Shown here: positions 1 through 5,684 of the stretch, in pieces
Position numbering within the stretch: the stretch's first letter is position 1
How the letters are laid out: every line of letters starts with the position of its first letter
NCBI GenBank assembly: GCA_964360375.1
Contig: CAYHWG010000019.1
Location: 1 to 16,920 of the forward strand
Source of the DNA: XYB2-FULL-45-11 sp964360375
GTDB lineage: Bacteria; Patescibacteriota; Patescibacteriia; UBA9934; GWF2-40-263
Reading direction: 5' to 3'
DNA: 16,920 bases
Notes under the pieces: model-generated
The model's database searches: none
What the model saw: the letters and a program-made list of their open reading frames with translations, nothing else
What the model was told of the DNA's origin: nothing
Program-made: the position numbers and the translations under genes

Positions 1-34
1 GTAAATTGAATCGCAAATCGGTGCACGTGCGTAT

Positions 35-775
35 GTGGTGATGGATCGCGCAAGCGGAAAAATCCTTACCATGAAGCAAGAACATCTCGTTTGGCCGATT
101 GCGTCTCTGACTAAACTCATGACAGCGGATATCGTGCTTGCAAAAAAGATTTCACCCAAAAAGATGCAATCCGTATTGAAAGCTGATGATGTCGGCGGGG
201 CGAAGTTATTTGTGAGAGACGGCGATAAGTTTACGATCGACGATTTGTTTTATGCGATGCTCGTTGGTTCCGCAAACAACGCGGCAAACGCTCTTGCGCG
301 TGCAAGCGGAGATTCGCGCGAGTCGTTTGTTGCGCGGATGAATGCTCGCGTGAAAGAATTAGGTCTCAAACAAACCGTGTTTGTGGATCCAAGTGGGATC
401 GATCCTGCGAACGTTTCAACACCGATCGAACTTGCAAAAATTGCGAACGTCGCGTTTACAAATCCGCAGATAAAAAAATACACAACAACACCTGTCCGTT
501 TTGTCCGAGTTGTAAACACGGGTGCACAAAAAAAAATAAAGAGCACCAATTTAATGCTCACCAAACCAGAATTTCGCACCGCGTCGATCACAGGCGGAAA
601 GACCGGATATCTCGAGGAATCGGGTTGGAATTTTGTCACAACACTTCGATCAAAGACCACGGATGTAAAACGCGAACTCACGATTGTCATCTTTGGAGCA
701 GATTCCAGATTGCAATCGTTTGAGGATGCAAAAAAGTTGTCAGAGTGGGCGTGGAAATCGTATGAGTGGAAATAA
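35..775 (+). CDS. D-alanyl-D-alanine carboxypeptidase (peptidase S11, DacA-like), 5' end damaged or incomplete
   Basis: Penicillin-binding-protein type serine peptidase that trims the terminal D-Ala from peptidoglycan stem peptides in the cell envelope. All three active-site motifs are visible, numbered from the GTG at 35: SLTK (Ser24, Lys27), SAN (79-81) and KTG (189-191). The catalytic domain is complete and ends at TAA 773-775. Homology-like sequence continues upstream of the GTG (I-E-S-Q-I-G-A-R-A-Y before V-V-M-D), but an in-frame TAA at 2-4 blocks it, and there is no signal peptide or SD site. The true start is therefore either lost at the contig edge, cut off by a frameshift, or a rare codon. 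The usual family length is 350-450 aa, so the 246 aa here lacks the secretion signal. The gene converges on the PH-domain gene at a shared terminator. Confidence 0.85.
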   Translation: MVMDRASGKILTMKQEHLVWPIASLTKLMTADIVLAKKISPKKMQSVLKADDVGGAKLFVRDGDKFTIDDLFYAMLVGSANNAANALARASGDSRESFVARMNARVKELGLKQTVFVDPSGIDPANVSTPIELAKIANVAFTNPQIKKYTTTPVRFVRVVNTGAQKKIKSTNLMLTKPEFRTASITGGKTGYLEESGWNFVTTLRSKTTDVKRELTIVIFGADSRLQSFEDAKKLSEWAWKSYEWK

Positions 776-787
776 AAATCGCATCTA

Positions 788-824
788 AAAAACACCATTC
801 GTTCAGGAAACGGATGGTGTTTTT
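788..824. terminator. Bidirectional rho-independent terminator
   Basis: Arms at 788-801 and 811-824 (AAAAACACCATTCG against CGGATGGTGTTTTT, one mismatch) give an A-tract/stem/T-tract structure that works on both strands. It separates the carboxypeptidase (+) from the PH-domain gene (-). The stop codon of the latter (803-805) lies in the loop. Confidence 0.85.
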
Positions 825-1408
825 ATTTCTACAGGCGTTTGAATCGTCGCTTGTGCATGCACGACTCCTCGAGTACTCATTCGTTCTTTTGCTTCTCGAG
901 TCAACTTCATAACCGTCTCTTTGATCTGTTCTGGATTATTGACACTCAAAAAATGAAATCGTTTTTGTTCTCCTGCGGTTTGAACGAGGACATCGCCGAA
1001 TTCAAATATCGTTTCAAGGAATCCATGTACTTCTGCGGTGGCGTCTTGGACGGAGATGAGATCGAGTTCAGAGGCTGTGCGTTCAAACAATCCTTTTTGT
1101 TCAATGCTGATGATACGTTCTGTGGTGACGATCCATGTGTCGAGGTAATAATCTGTAAATTCGATAAAGGCAAAAAGCCATGTGCACAGAAAAAAGAAAC
1201 TGGTGCCAATGGTCATGATGGGTCCCAAAAAAGGATCATCAAACCAGACTGAAATAACGTCCCAGAAGTAGACCGCAAGAGAAATAGGAATAATGGTGAG
1301 TAATAAAAATGCGCTCACGATACGCAAGAGAGTAAACCATTGTCTTCGCAAGAATAACACAATGTGTTCATGTTCGCGTTGGTTTGGAAGTTGATTGAGG
1401 TTCATCAT
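803..1408 (-). CDS. Bacterial PH domain (bPH2, YdbS-like) membrane protein
   Basis: This 201-aa protein has two hydrophobic helices at about residues 24-48 and 60-83, followed by a bacterial pleckstrin-homology-like domain at about 85-170. The domain shows the family's typical course: W-I-V-T-T-E-R-I-I, then Q-K-G-L-F, then S-E-L-D-L-I-S-V-Q-D, then F-G-D-V-L-V-Q-T-A-G. Such proteins sit in the cytoplasmic membrane; their ligands are mostly unknown. Two adjacent ATGs (1408 and 1405) are possible starts and the SD is weak. The gap to the preceding small membrane gene is only 11 nt, so the two are probably co-transcribed with ruvB. The last 25 residues are low-complexity and rich in T/V. Confidence 0.8.
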   Translation of the reverse strand: MMNLNQLPNQREHEHIVLFLRRQWFTLLRIVSAFLLLTIIPISLAVYFWDVISVWFDDPFLGPIMTIGTSFFFLCTWLFAFIEFTDYYLDTWIVTTERIISIEQKGLFERTASELDLISVQDATAEVHGFLETIFEFGDVLVQTAGEQKRFHFLSVNNPEQIKETVMKLTREAKERMSTRGVVHAQATIQTPVEIKTPSVS

Positions 1409-1419
1409 AGAATTCCCAT

Positions 1420-1707
1420 TCAGGAACCAAAAACAGGAGGATTGCTAAGTGTGTCTGTAAATCCATTAAGCGGCACACTGTAGGTCCAATCGTAATTCAG
1501 TAATTGAAAAATGGATGCCGCAACAAGTAAGATTGTTCCGCTCGTAAAAACGACGACAAGCAGATAGAGAGGAAAACCAGCAACACCGTATTTGACTAAA
1601 TGCATGATCGTGAAAAAACTGTAGATCACATAGAACAACAAAAAAAATCCGTAAAGGGCGAGAAAAAGATAAACCGGAAAACTTAATTCAGAAAGAGAAA
1701 AAGGCAT
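1420..1707 (-). CDS. Small two-helix membrane protein, unknown function
   Basis: I do not recognise the family. The 95-aa product starts at the ATG at 1707, chosen because AGGAG lies 5 nt upstream; a longer frame from 1752 would run back into ruvB. It has two transmembrane segments at about residues 10-35 and 44-68, a short cytoplasmic or external N-terminus and a polar C-terminus (Y-D-W-T-Y onward). It begins 11 nt after the ruvB stop and ends 11 nt before the PH-domain gene, so it is the middle gene of a tight three-gene unit. Pairing with the PH membrane protein suggests a shared membrane role, which is inference only. Confidence 0.75.
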   Translation of the reverse strand: MPFSLSELSFPVYLFLALYGFFLLFYVIYSFFTIMHLVKYGVAGFPLYLLVVVFTSGTILLVAASIFQLLNYDWTYSVPLNGFTDTLSNPPVFGS

Positions 1708-1718
1708 AGGTACTCCTA

Positions 1719-2810
1719 TTATAACAGATGATTCGTTTCGGGAATAACACAATTCAGATGTTTGTATGCACGCTCTGTGACAACGCGACCGCGTGGAGTG
1801 CGCGCAAGAAATCCGAGTTGTAATAAATAGGGTTCGTGCACATCTTCAATTGTTTCCATTTCTTCTTGCGTGGCCGCGGCGATAGTTGAGAGTCCAACTG
1901 GGCCACCTTGAAATTTTTCAATAATGGTTGTGAGGATGTGGCGATCAACCGCATCGAGACCTTCTTCGTCGACGCGCATCATGGTGAGGGCGTTGCGACA
2001 CAAATCTGTTGTGATGGAACCATCGCCTTTCACTTGTGCGAAATCTCGTGCACGACGGAGCATGCGGTTTGCGATGCGAGGCGTGAGACGTGAGCGCATG
2101 GCAAGAAGATCGATCGCATCTTCATGAATGGGAGTCCGAAGAAGTCCTGCATTGCGTCGCAGGATCGTTGCGAGATCCTCGCGCTCATAAAAATCTAAGT
2201 GGTGCACCATGCCGAATCGATCACGTAGCGGCGCGGATAAAAGCGAGAGGCGCGTGGTTGCACCGATAATCGTGAATCGCTCGAGATTGATTCTGAGTGT
2301 GCGCGCAGTCGGACCTTTCCCGACGATGATATCAAGTGCGTAGTCTTCCATCGCCGGATACAAGACTTCCTCGATCGTTTTGTTAATGCGATGAATTTCG
2401 TCGATAAATAAAATATCGCCTTTTTGTAAGTTTGAAAGAATTGCCGCAAGATCACCGACTTTTTCAAGAGCTGGGCCAGAGGTGACGCGAATCTGGGAAC
2501 CCATTTCATTTGCAATAATGTGTGCAAGCGTCGTTTTTCCAAGTCCAGGATTTCCGTAAAGCAACACATGTTCAATCGGCTCCTTCCGTTTTTTTGCCGC
2601 GCCCATAAACACGGTCAGGTTTTCTTTGAGTCCAGCTTGCCCAACAAAGTCTGCGAGAGTTTTTGGTCGAAGCGAAAATTCAAAATCCTGCTCTTCCGTA
2701 GAAGAGGCAGAGGTGGTTGTTATACTGCCTGAGCTTGCTTGTCCCTCGAAGCCTTGGCGAAGAGGGGTCGAAGGCTCGGAAGGAATATCAAATGTCTCGC
2801 GTTCGATCAT
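1719..2810 (-). CDS. ruvB: Holliday junction branch migration helicase RuvB
   Basis: AAA+ hexameric motor that drives Holliday junction branch migration with RuvA. Motifs: Walker A G-N-P-G-L-G-K-T-T at 86-94, Walker B L-F-I-D-E-I-H at 134-140, sensor G-A-T-T-R at 183-187, arginine finger region R-D-R-F-G at 196-200, and the C-terminal winged helix with T-I-E-D-V-H-E-P-Y-L. Walker A has Asn where most RuvB have Pro. At 363 aa it is about 27 longer than E. coli RuvB (336). The excess is in a disordered N-terminus; residues 11-29 look like a translated dispersed repeat. There is no SD before ATG 2810, but a promoter lies just upstream, so translation is probably near-leaderless. It is first in a unit with two membrane-protein genes; ruvA and ruvC are not in the window. 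Confidence 0.97.
   Translation of the reverse strand: MIERETFDIPSEPSTPLRQGFEGQASSGSITTTSASSTEEQDFEFSLRPKTLADFVGQAGLKENLTVFMGAAKKRKEPIEHVLLYGNPGLGKTTLAHIIANEMGSQIRVTSGPALEKVGDLAAILSNLQKGDILFIDEIHRINKTIEEVLYPAMEDYALDIIVGKGPTARTLRINLERFTIIGATTRLSLLSAPLRDRFGMVHHLDFYEREDLATILRRNAGLLRTPIHEDAIDLLAMRSRLTPRIANRMLRRARDFAQVKGDGSITTDLCRNALTMMRVDEEGLDAVDRHILTTIIEKFQGGPVGLSTIAAATQEEMETIEDVHEPYLLQLGFLARTPRGRVVTERAYKHLNCVIPETNHLL
2724..2780 (-). repeat. Repeat-like insert translated within the RuvB N-terminus
   Basis: This segment encodes residues 11-29 of RuvB. On the minus strand it reads as C-C-T-T-C-G-A blocks, a near-palindromic core (AGCCTTGGCGA against TCGAAGGCT on the plus strand at 2750-2776) and an end resembling the GACAAGC..GCTCAGGC motif of dispersed repeats in many environmental genomes. 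It has no counterpart in E. coli RuvB. Only one copy is in the window, so repeat status is an inference. Confidence 0.45.
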
Positions 2811-2819
2811 ACTGACTGT

Positions 2820-2848
2820 ATTATGTGCGACGAATCTTGTAAGCGCAA
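2820..2848 (-). promoter_or_regulatory. Predicted sigma70-type promoter of ruvB
   Basis: On the minus strand, TTGCGC (2843-2848), 17 nt, CATAAT (2820-2825). The expected start of transcription is only about 3-4 nt before ATG 2810, implying a near-leaderless mRNA. Confidence 0.5.
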
Positions 2849-2864
2849 GCGGATTGGGGAAAAG

Positions 2865-2888
2865 AAAAAACGATCCAAGATTGGATCG
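2865..2888 (-). terminator. Rho-independent terminator after the small paralog pair
   Basis: Stem arms CGATCCAA (2871-2878) and TTGGATCG (2881-2888), followed on the minus strand by six T (2865-2870). It lies 15 nt beyond the stop of the downstream paralog and separates that unit from ruvB. Confidence 0.75.
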
Positions 2889-2903
2889 TATGCAGCTAGA
2901 TTA

Positions 2904-3155
2904 TTATCCGATTTCCTGAAGAGCCTGAATGCGTGTCACACGTACTTTTTCTGCTTCAAGATGTGCGATGACACCTTCATCATCGAAACGCATGTCTTTG
3001 CAGCGTTCTTGCCATGCGGCAATGATGATGTCCCAGTCCTTTGGGATCACCGTTGTTTTGAGAATGGTGCGAATGATGACGAGTTGTGAACTTGTTGCTG
3101 TCGTAATCGCATCAACGATCGTTTCGTGAAAAGGACGCAGTTTTTGGACAGACAT
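2904..3155 (-). CDS. Small orphan protein, tandem paralog A
   Basis: This 83-aa protein of unrecognised family is predicted mostly helical. It starts at ATG 3155 behind AGGAG (7 nt spacing). It is clearly homologous to the adjacent upstream gene: both share K-L-x-P-F-H near the start, then A-T, I-L-x-x-T-x-I-P, a Trp-x-x-R stretch and D-D-x-G-[VI], about 20 identical positions over 70 by hand alignment with one gap. The two genes are 12 nt apart, so they are co-transcribed and arose by tandem duplication. There is no signal peptide or membrane segment. No function can be assigned. Confidence 0.75.
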   Translation of the reverse strand: MSVQKLRPFHETIVDAITTATSSQLVIIRTILKTTVIPKDWDIIIAAWQERCKDMRFDDEGVIAHLEAEKVRVTRIQALQEIG

Positions 3156-3167
3156 TTCTTTCTCCTG

Positions 3168-3386
3168 TTAGTTTCGCGCCGAAGAGAGAAGTGTGGTGAT
3201 CCCATGATCATCACACTTGATTTCTTGACGTCGGTGTTTCCAGACGTGCAGGATTTCGTTACGGCTGCTTTCGGGTATGAGTGTAACGTGCAAAATATGT
3301 GCAAAGATGCTCATTTCTTGTGCTGTCGCATTCGGAATGAGCAGCAAAATACTTCTGTGAAACGGTTGAAGTTTCTCTTGCGGCAT
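3168..3386 (-). CDS. Small orphan protein, tandem paralog B
   Basis: This 72-aa protein is the upstream copy of the pair and of unrecognised family. ATG 3386 is chosen as start because GGAGG lies 5 nt before it and the aligned region with paralog A begins right there; a longer frame to 3464 would include the predicted promoter. Conserved positions include K-L-Q-P-F-H at the N-terminus, H-I-L-x-x-T-L-I-P in the middle and D-D-H-G-I near the C-terminus. It ends 12 nt before paralog A. It is soluble, helical and rich in charged residues. It might be a small regulatory or binding module, but nothing in the sequence proves that. Confidence 0.7.
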   Translation of the reverse strand: MPQEKLQPFHRSILLLIPNATAQEMSIFAHILHVTLIPESSRNEILHVWKHRRQEIKCDDHGITTLLSSARN

Positions 3387-3439
3387 GATCGCCTCCGAAG
3401 TGGATGATTGAAAGAACCGCTCAAAACCTACCATTGTTT

Positions 3440-3469
3440 CAAATATTCGTCCAACAACATTCAAGTCAA
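3440..3469 (-). promoter_or_regulatory. Predicted promoter of the paralog pair
   Basis: On the minus strand, TTGACT (3464-3469), 18 nt, TATTTG (3440-3445). It lies just downstream of the terminator that ends the 272-aa gene, so the paralogs form a separate unit. Confidence 0.45.
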
Positions 3470-3479
3470 GGTTTTTGAA

Positions 3480-3513
3480 AAAAATACCGTGAGTTCTGTG
3501 GAGAATTCACGGT
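3480..3513 (-). terminator. Rho-independent terminator of the 272-aa orphan gene
   Basis: Stem ACCGTGA/TCACGGT (3507-3513 with 3486-3492), extended inward by four more pairs around one mismatch, followed on the minus strand by A and a run of seven T. It starts at the stop codon itself. Confidence 0.8.
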
Positions 3514-4331
3514 TATATTCGGAGGTTTCCCACTATCATTTGTACTTTAACGAGTTGTTTGAACTCGAGCTCACACTGTGTTGGATCGAGACAATGTGTA
3601 AGGAGATGGGAGATTGGAAATTGACGCCAGAAAAATTCAGTGCATTTGAGATAGACTGTCGCTTCATGAACATTTAGCATTCCTTTCAAGCTGTGATATT
3701 TTCCCTTGCATCCGTAGACCAACATCTTGCTTGCAGGAACGATTTGTTCGATGAGATCGACAACCTTGTCTGGAATGAAGCTTGTTTCATCATCTTTCCA
3801 AGAATAATCAAGTTCAATTTCACCTTCAGCTACCTGAAAGTCCCCGTCTGCTCGATGTGGTCCATGACTAGAAATGTTTTCCCCGCAGGTTCCATCAAGT
3901 TTCCATCTGTTTACCTTGTAGTTGAAGCGGAGTTCTTCATCGTGTTTGTCCCATTCGAGACGGTGGCTGAGTCCAGGAGTTTCCCAAGGCACAACAACTC
4001 TCGGCTTCAGTTTCCAATAGTGCTGCCAAGTGAGGTCTCCATTTTCGAGAGTGGCTGTGTTTGTCTCGAAGAGAACGAGTTCAAGCAATGCTTGCGTGTC
4101 TACCAATTGGAAAAATCCATGCGTGTATTTAGCGCGTTCTCCTTCAGGCGGAAGGAGGTCATCCTCTGGGTTTACGGTGTGCGCTCGTTTTCTGAATGGA
4201 AATTCCGTCGAGTCAACAGCTATTTTTCCGAGATAGCGAACCGGCATTCGATCGGATATTTTGCGTGTAACCGTGTCGAACACATCGTCTGGGTACGGTG
4301 GAGTTGTTGCGAATTTTTGTACGTATCCCAT
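3513..4331 (-). CDS. Orphan protein of 272 aa, unknown function
   Basis: I do not recognise this family. The start ATG 4331 is set by a very strong AGGAGGT site 4 nt upstream; the open frame continues to 4469 but would read through the promoter. The protein has no signal peptide or membrane helix. It is rich in Trp, Tyr, Phe and Lys with alternating hydrophobic and charged stretches, suggesting a mostly beta fold. Landmarks are W-Q-H-Y-W-K-L-K-P-R near the middle, V-V-P-W-E-T-P-G-L-S-H-R-L-E-W after it, and a Cys/His-containing C-terminal part. It is a monocistronic unit with its own promoter, a 70-nt leader with two hairpins, and a terminator. The adjacent unit encodes two small paralogs that are also orphans. 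Confidence 0.75.
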   Translation of the reverse strand: MGYVQKFATTPPYPDDVFDTVTRKISDRMPVRYLGKIAVDSTEFPFRKRAHTVNPEDDLLPPEGERAKYTHGFFQLVDTQALLELVLFETNTATLENGDLTWQHYWKLKPRVVVPWETPGLSHRLEWDKHDEELRFNYKVNRWKLDGTCGENISSHGPHRADGDFQVAEGEIELDYSWKDDETSFIPDKVVDLIEQIVPASKMLVYGCKGKYHSLKGMLNVHEATVYLKCTEFFWRQFPISHLLTHCLDPTQCELEFKQLVKVQMIVGNLRI

Positions 4332-4349
4332 TTTACCTCCTGTTTTTTG

Positions 4350-4402
4350 GCCAACAACAGAATTTGTCATGTGTTGGATTCCTGAGCCACAATTTTCAGG
4401 AA
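4350..4402 (-). promoter_or_regulatory. Leader with two hairpins ahead of the 272-aa gene
   Basis: Two perfect stems lie in the predicted 5' leader: TTCCTGA/TCAGGAA (4396-4402 with 4379-4385) and CCAACA/TGTTGG (4372-4377 with 4351-4356). The second ends about 10 nt from the SD site. They could simply stabilise the mRNA or could control translation. I recognise no riboswitch class. Confidence 0.4.
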
Positions 4403-4408
4403 CGAGAC

Positions 4409-4436
4409 AGCATAGCATTTTTTGAAAAAAAGTCAA
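4409..4436 (-). promoter_or_regulatory. Strong predicted promoter of the 272-aa gene
   Basis: On the minus strand, TTGACT (4431-4436), 16 nt, TATGCT (4409-4414), with TG one base before the -10 (extended -10). The predicted transcript has a leader of about 70 nt. Confidence 0.65.
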
Positions 4437-4453
4437 TGATTTTGTGGTGAGAC

Positions 4454-4484
4454 AAAAAAAGAACCACACGGTGATTCTTTTTTG
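4454..4484 (-). terminator. Terminator downstream of the tRNA-Leu(UAA) unit
   Basis: Plus-strand arms AAAAAAGAACCAC (4455-4467) and GTGATTCTTTTTT (4471-4483), one mismatch. On the minus strand the stem ends in a T run. It ends transcripts coming from the tRNA through the palindromic repeat and sits just upstream of the promoter for the 272-aa gene. Confidence 0.7.
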
Positions 4485-4506
4485 AAATTATTTTTTGTTT
4501 GGCCTG

Positions 4507-4611
4507 CCATCCGTAGCTTCAGCACAGAATGCGACTGTGCCCATTCTTCGCTAAAGCTACGAAGGGCATCCCACGCTTCATCAATTGAAATATTGCTGAA
4601 GCGTAGGATGG
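4507..4611. repeat. 105-bp palindromic element abutting the tRNA-Leu(UAA) CCA end
   Basis: Terminal arms at 4507-4524 and 4594-4611 match at 15 of 18 positions as inverted repeats (CCATCC, 3-nt mismatch, GCTTCAGCA). Smaller hairpins lie inside (CACAG/CTGTG and CTTCG/CGAAG). The outer right end coincides with the encoded CCA of the tRNA (4609-4611). It resembles REP or MITE-like dispersed palindromes; no transposase is nearby. Confidence 0.65.
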
Positions 4612-4694
4612 TGGGACAGGCGGGACTCGAACCCGCACCCGGTTTCCCAGACGACATTTTAAGTGTCGAGCGTATACCATTCCGCCACTGTCCC
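4609..4694 (-). tRNA. tRNA-Leu (anticodon UAA)
   Basis: Class II tRNA read on the minus strand: acceptor GGGACAG (from 4694) with CTGTCCC, anticodon arm CGACA-CTTAAAA-TGTCG giving UAA, a 15-nt long variable arm, T arm GCGGG-TTCGAGT-CCCGC, discriminator A (4612) and an encoded CCA (4609-4611). Confidence 0.96.
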
Positions 4695-4703
4695 GTGACG
4701 GAC

Positions 4704-4731
4704 AGAATAGCAGAAAAATTATTTTTGTCCA
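4704..4731 (-). promoter_or_regulatory. Predicted promoter of tRNA-Leu(UAA)
   Basis: On the minus strand, TGGACA (4726-4731), 16 nt, TATTCT (4704-4709), with an extended -10 TG. The tRNA starts about 10 nt downstream of the -10. Confidence 0.6.
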
Positions 4732-4741
4732 TTTTCTCTGT

Positions 4742-4846
4742 TGCGTCATCCCGAGCAAAGCGAGGGATCTTCGAGCGAAATATGTTCATGAGGGAGATCT
4801 TTCCGGAGTTTATCTTGAGCTTGTGTTGAAGAATCAGGATGACGCA
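4742..4846. repeat. 105-bp palindromic element forming the 3' end of the AlkD-like gene
   Basis: Inverted termini TGCGTCATCCCGA (4742-4754) and, at 4834-4846, the complement TGCGTCATCCTGA: 12 of 13 match. The left half contains the common GAGCAAAGCGAGGGATCT motif seen in dispersed repeats of many bacteria. The right terminus encodes the last residues and stop codon of the AlkD-like protein. Confidence 0.7.
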
Positions 4847-5565
4847 CATTTGCGCATTCGTTTCAACTCCGTCTTCTCTTCTTTTGTTACCCTTTCCGTT
4901 GCATACGAAAAACTGATGGCCGATAAAGCATGTACGTGTTTTTTTAGAAACGCGAATGTTTCTTTTGGATACAATTTGTAACTTTCGCGTAGTGTCCAGC
5001 CGACACCTTTTTTGACGTAGGCGTCATATGACGTAATGAGCGGTTCAACCATCTCGAGCACAAGTTTTACGGGCGGAGCTTTGCGTTTAGGCGATGCGTA
5101 ATAAATAAGTGAGACGATCGACATGCGTTGTTTCCAAGGATTGGTTGATCTGTTCCATTTTTTGAGGGTTGGCAAAACGAGGTTTGGATAGCGCTCGAAG
5201 AGAATCGAATACAAATACGAAAGCGCATCCGCATGCTCCCAGTTTTCCACGCGGTCGATCCAGTGTTTGATCACGTGCCATTCATATCGACCAAGGAGAT
5301 GTTTATGATTGCGATAATAAAAGAGTGGAAGATACAACACTTCATGCCATCGACTCGTTTTCCACACATGATCCCATATCGACAAAATTTCTTTTTGTGT
5401 TTTTGTGTAAAATAGAAACCCGTCACACACCAGTTTTTGCAAAACGGGTAATCGTATCCCAAGCACGCGAAGCTTTGTGGTTTTCTGACGAGACGTTTTA
5501 TATTGTGGGTCGTCGATAGCGAGGTCACACAAAGCCAATTCTATTTTTCGAAGTTGGGAGGGCAT
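4834..5565 (-). CDS. AlkD-like DNA alkylation repair protein (HEAT-like repeats)
   Basis: The 243-aa protein has the length and helical-repeat pattern of the DNA alkylation repair (AlkD/PF08713) family, cytosolic glycosylases that remove alkylated bases such as 3-methyladenine and 7-methylguanine. Family-like landmarks are the W-x-x-S-R-W-H-E-V-L start of a repeat, L-F-x-x-x-P-N-L-V-L-P, W-N-R-S-T-N-P-W-K-Q-R-M-S-I-V and K-K-G-V-G-W-T-L-R-E-S-Y-K toward the end. The last is typical of the DNA-contacting helix. No SD precedes ATG 5565, but a promoter lies about 30 nt upstream. The C-terminal residues C-A-S-S and the stop TGA come from the palindromic element at 4742-4846. It is transcribed divergently from the M16 peptidase. 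Confidence 0.85.
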   Translation of the reverse strand: MPSQLRKIELALCDLAIDDPQYKTSRQKTTKLRVLGIRLPVLQKLVCDGFLFYTKTQKEILSIWDHVWKTSRWHEVLYLPLFYYRNHKHLLGRYEWHVIKHWIDRVENWEHADALSYLYSILFERYPNLVLPTLKKWNRSTNPWKQRMSIVSLIYYASPKRKAPPVKLVLEMVEPLITSYDAYVKKGVGWTLRESYKLYPKETFAFLKKHVHALSAISFSYATERVTKEEKTELKRMRKCASS

Positions 5566-5592
5566 AGGGTTTCATGTTTATCGCCTACCAAA

Positions 5593-5621
5593 ATTATAGC
5601 GCGATCGATTGACAAAACCAA
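5593..5621 (-). promoter_or_regulatory. Predicted promoter of the AlkD-like gene
   Basis: On the minus strand, TTGGTT (5616-5621), 17 nt, perfect TATAAT (5593-5598). It overlaps the divergent promoter of the M16 peptidase, so the two genes may compete for polymerase. Confidence 0.6.
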
Positions 5622-5637
5622 TATTTTCAGGCACACT
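5609..5637 (+). promoter_or_regulatory. Predicted promoter of the M16 peptidase gene
   Basis: Perfect TTGACA (5609-5614), 17 nt, weak CACACT (5632-5637). The leader would be about 40 nt and carries the AAGGAGA SD site. Confidence 0.45.
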
Positions 5638-5684
5638 TTCCTCTTCGTTCTTTTCAACAATCAAACGAAGACAAGGAGATCAGC

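Noticed and set aside
3693..4385. A 230-codon plus-strand frame opposite the 272-aa gene
   Set aside because: The minus strand has a strong promoter, SD and terminator at the right places; the plus frame has none. Because the 272-aa protein is itself unrecognised, this stays slightly open.
4433..4849. Long open frames across the tRNA-Leu(UAA) and palindromes on both strands
   Set aside because: They read through a clear tRNA, two palindromes and a promoter, with no SD and no protein-like pattern.
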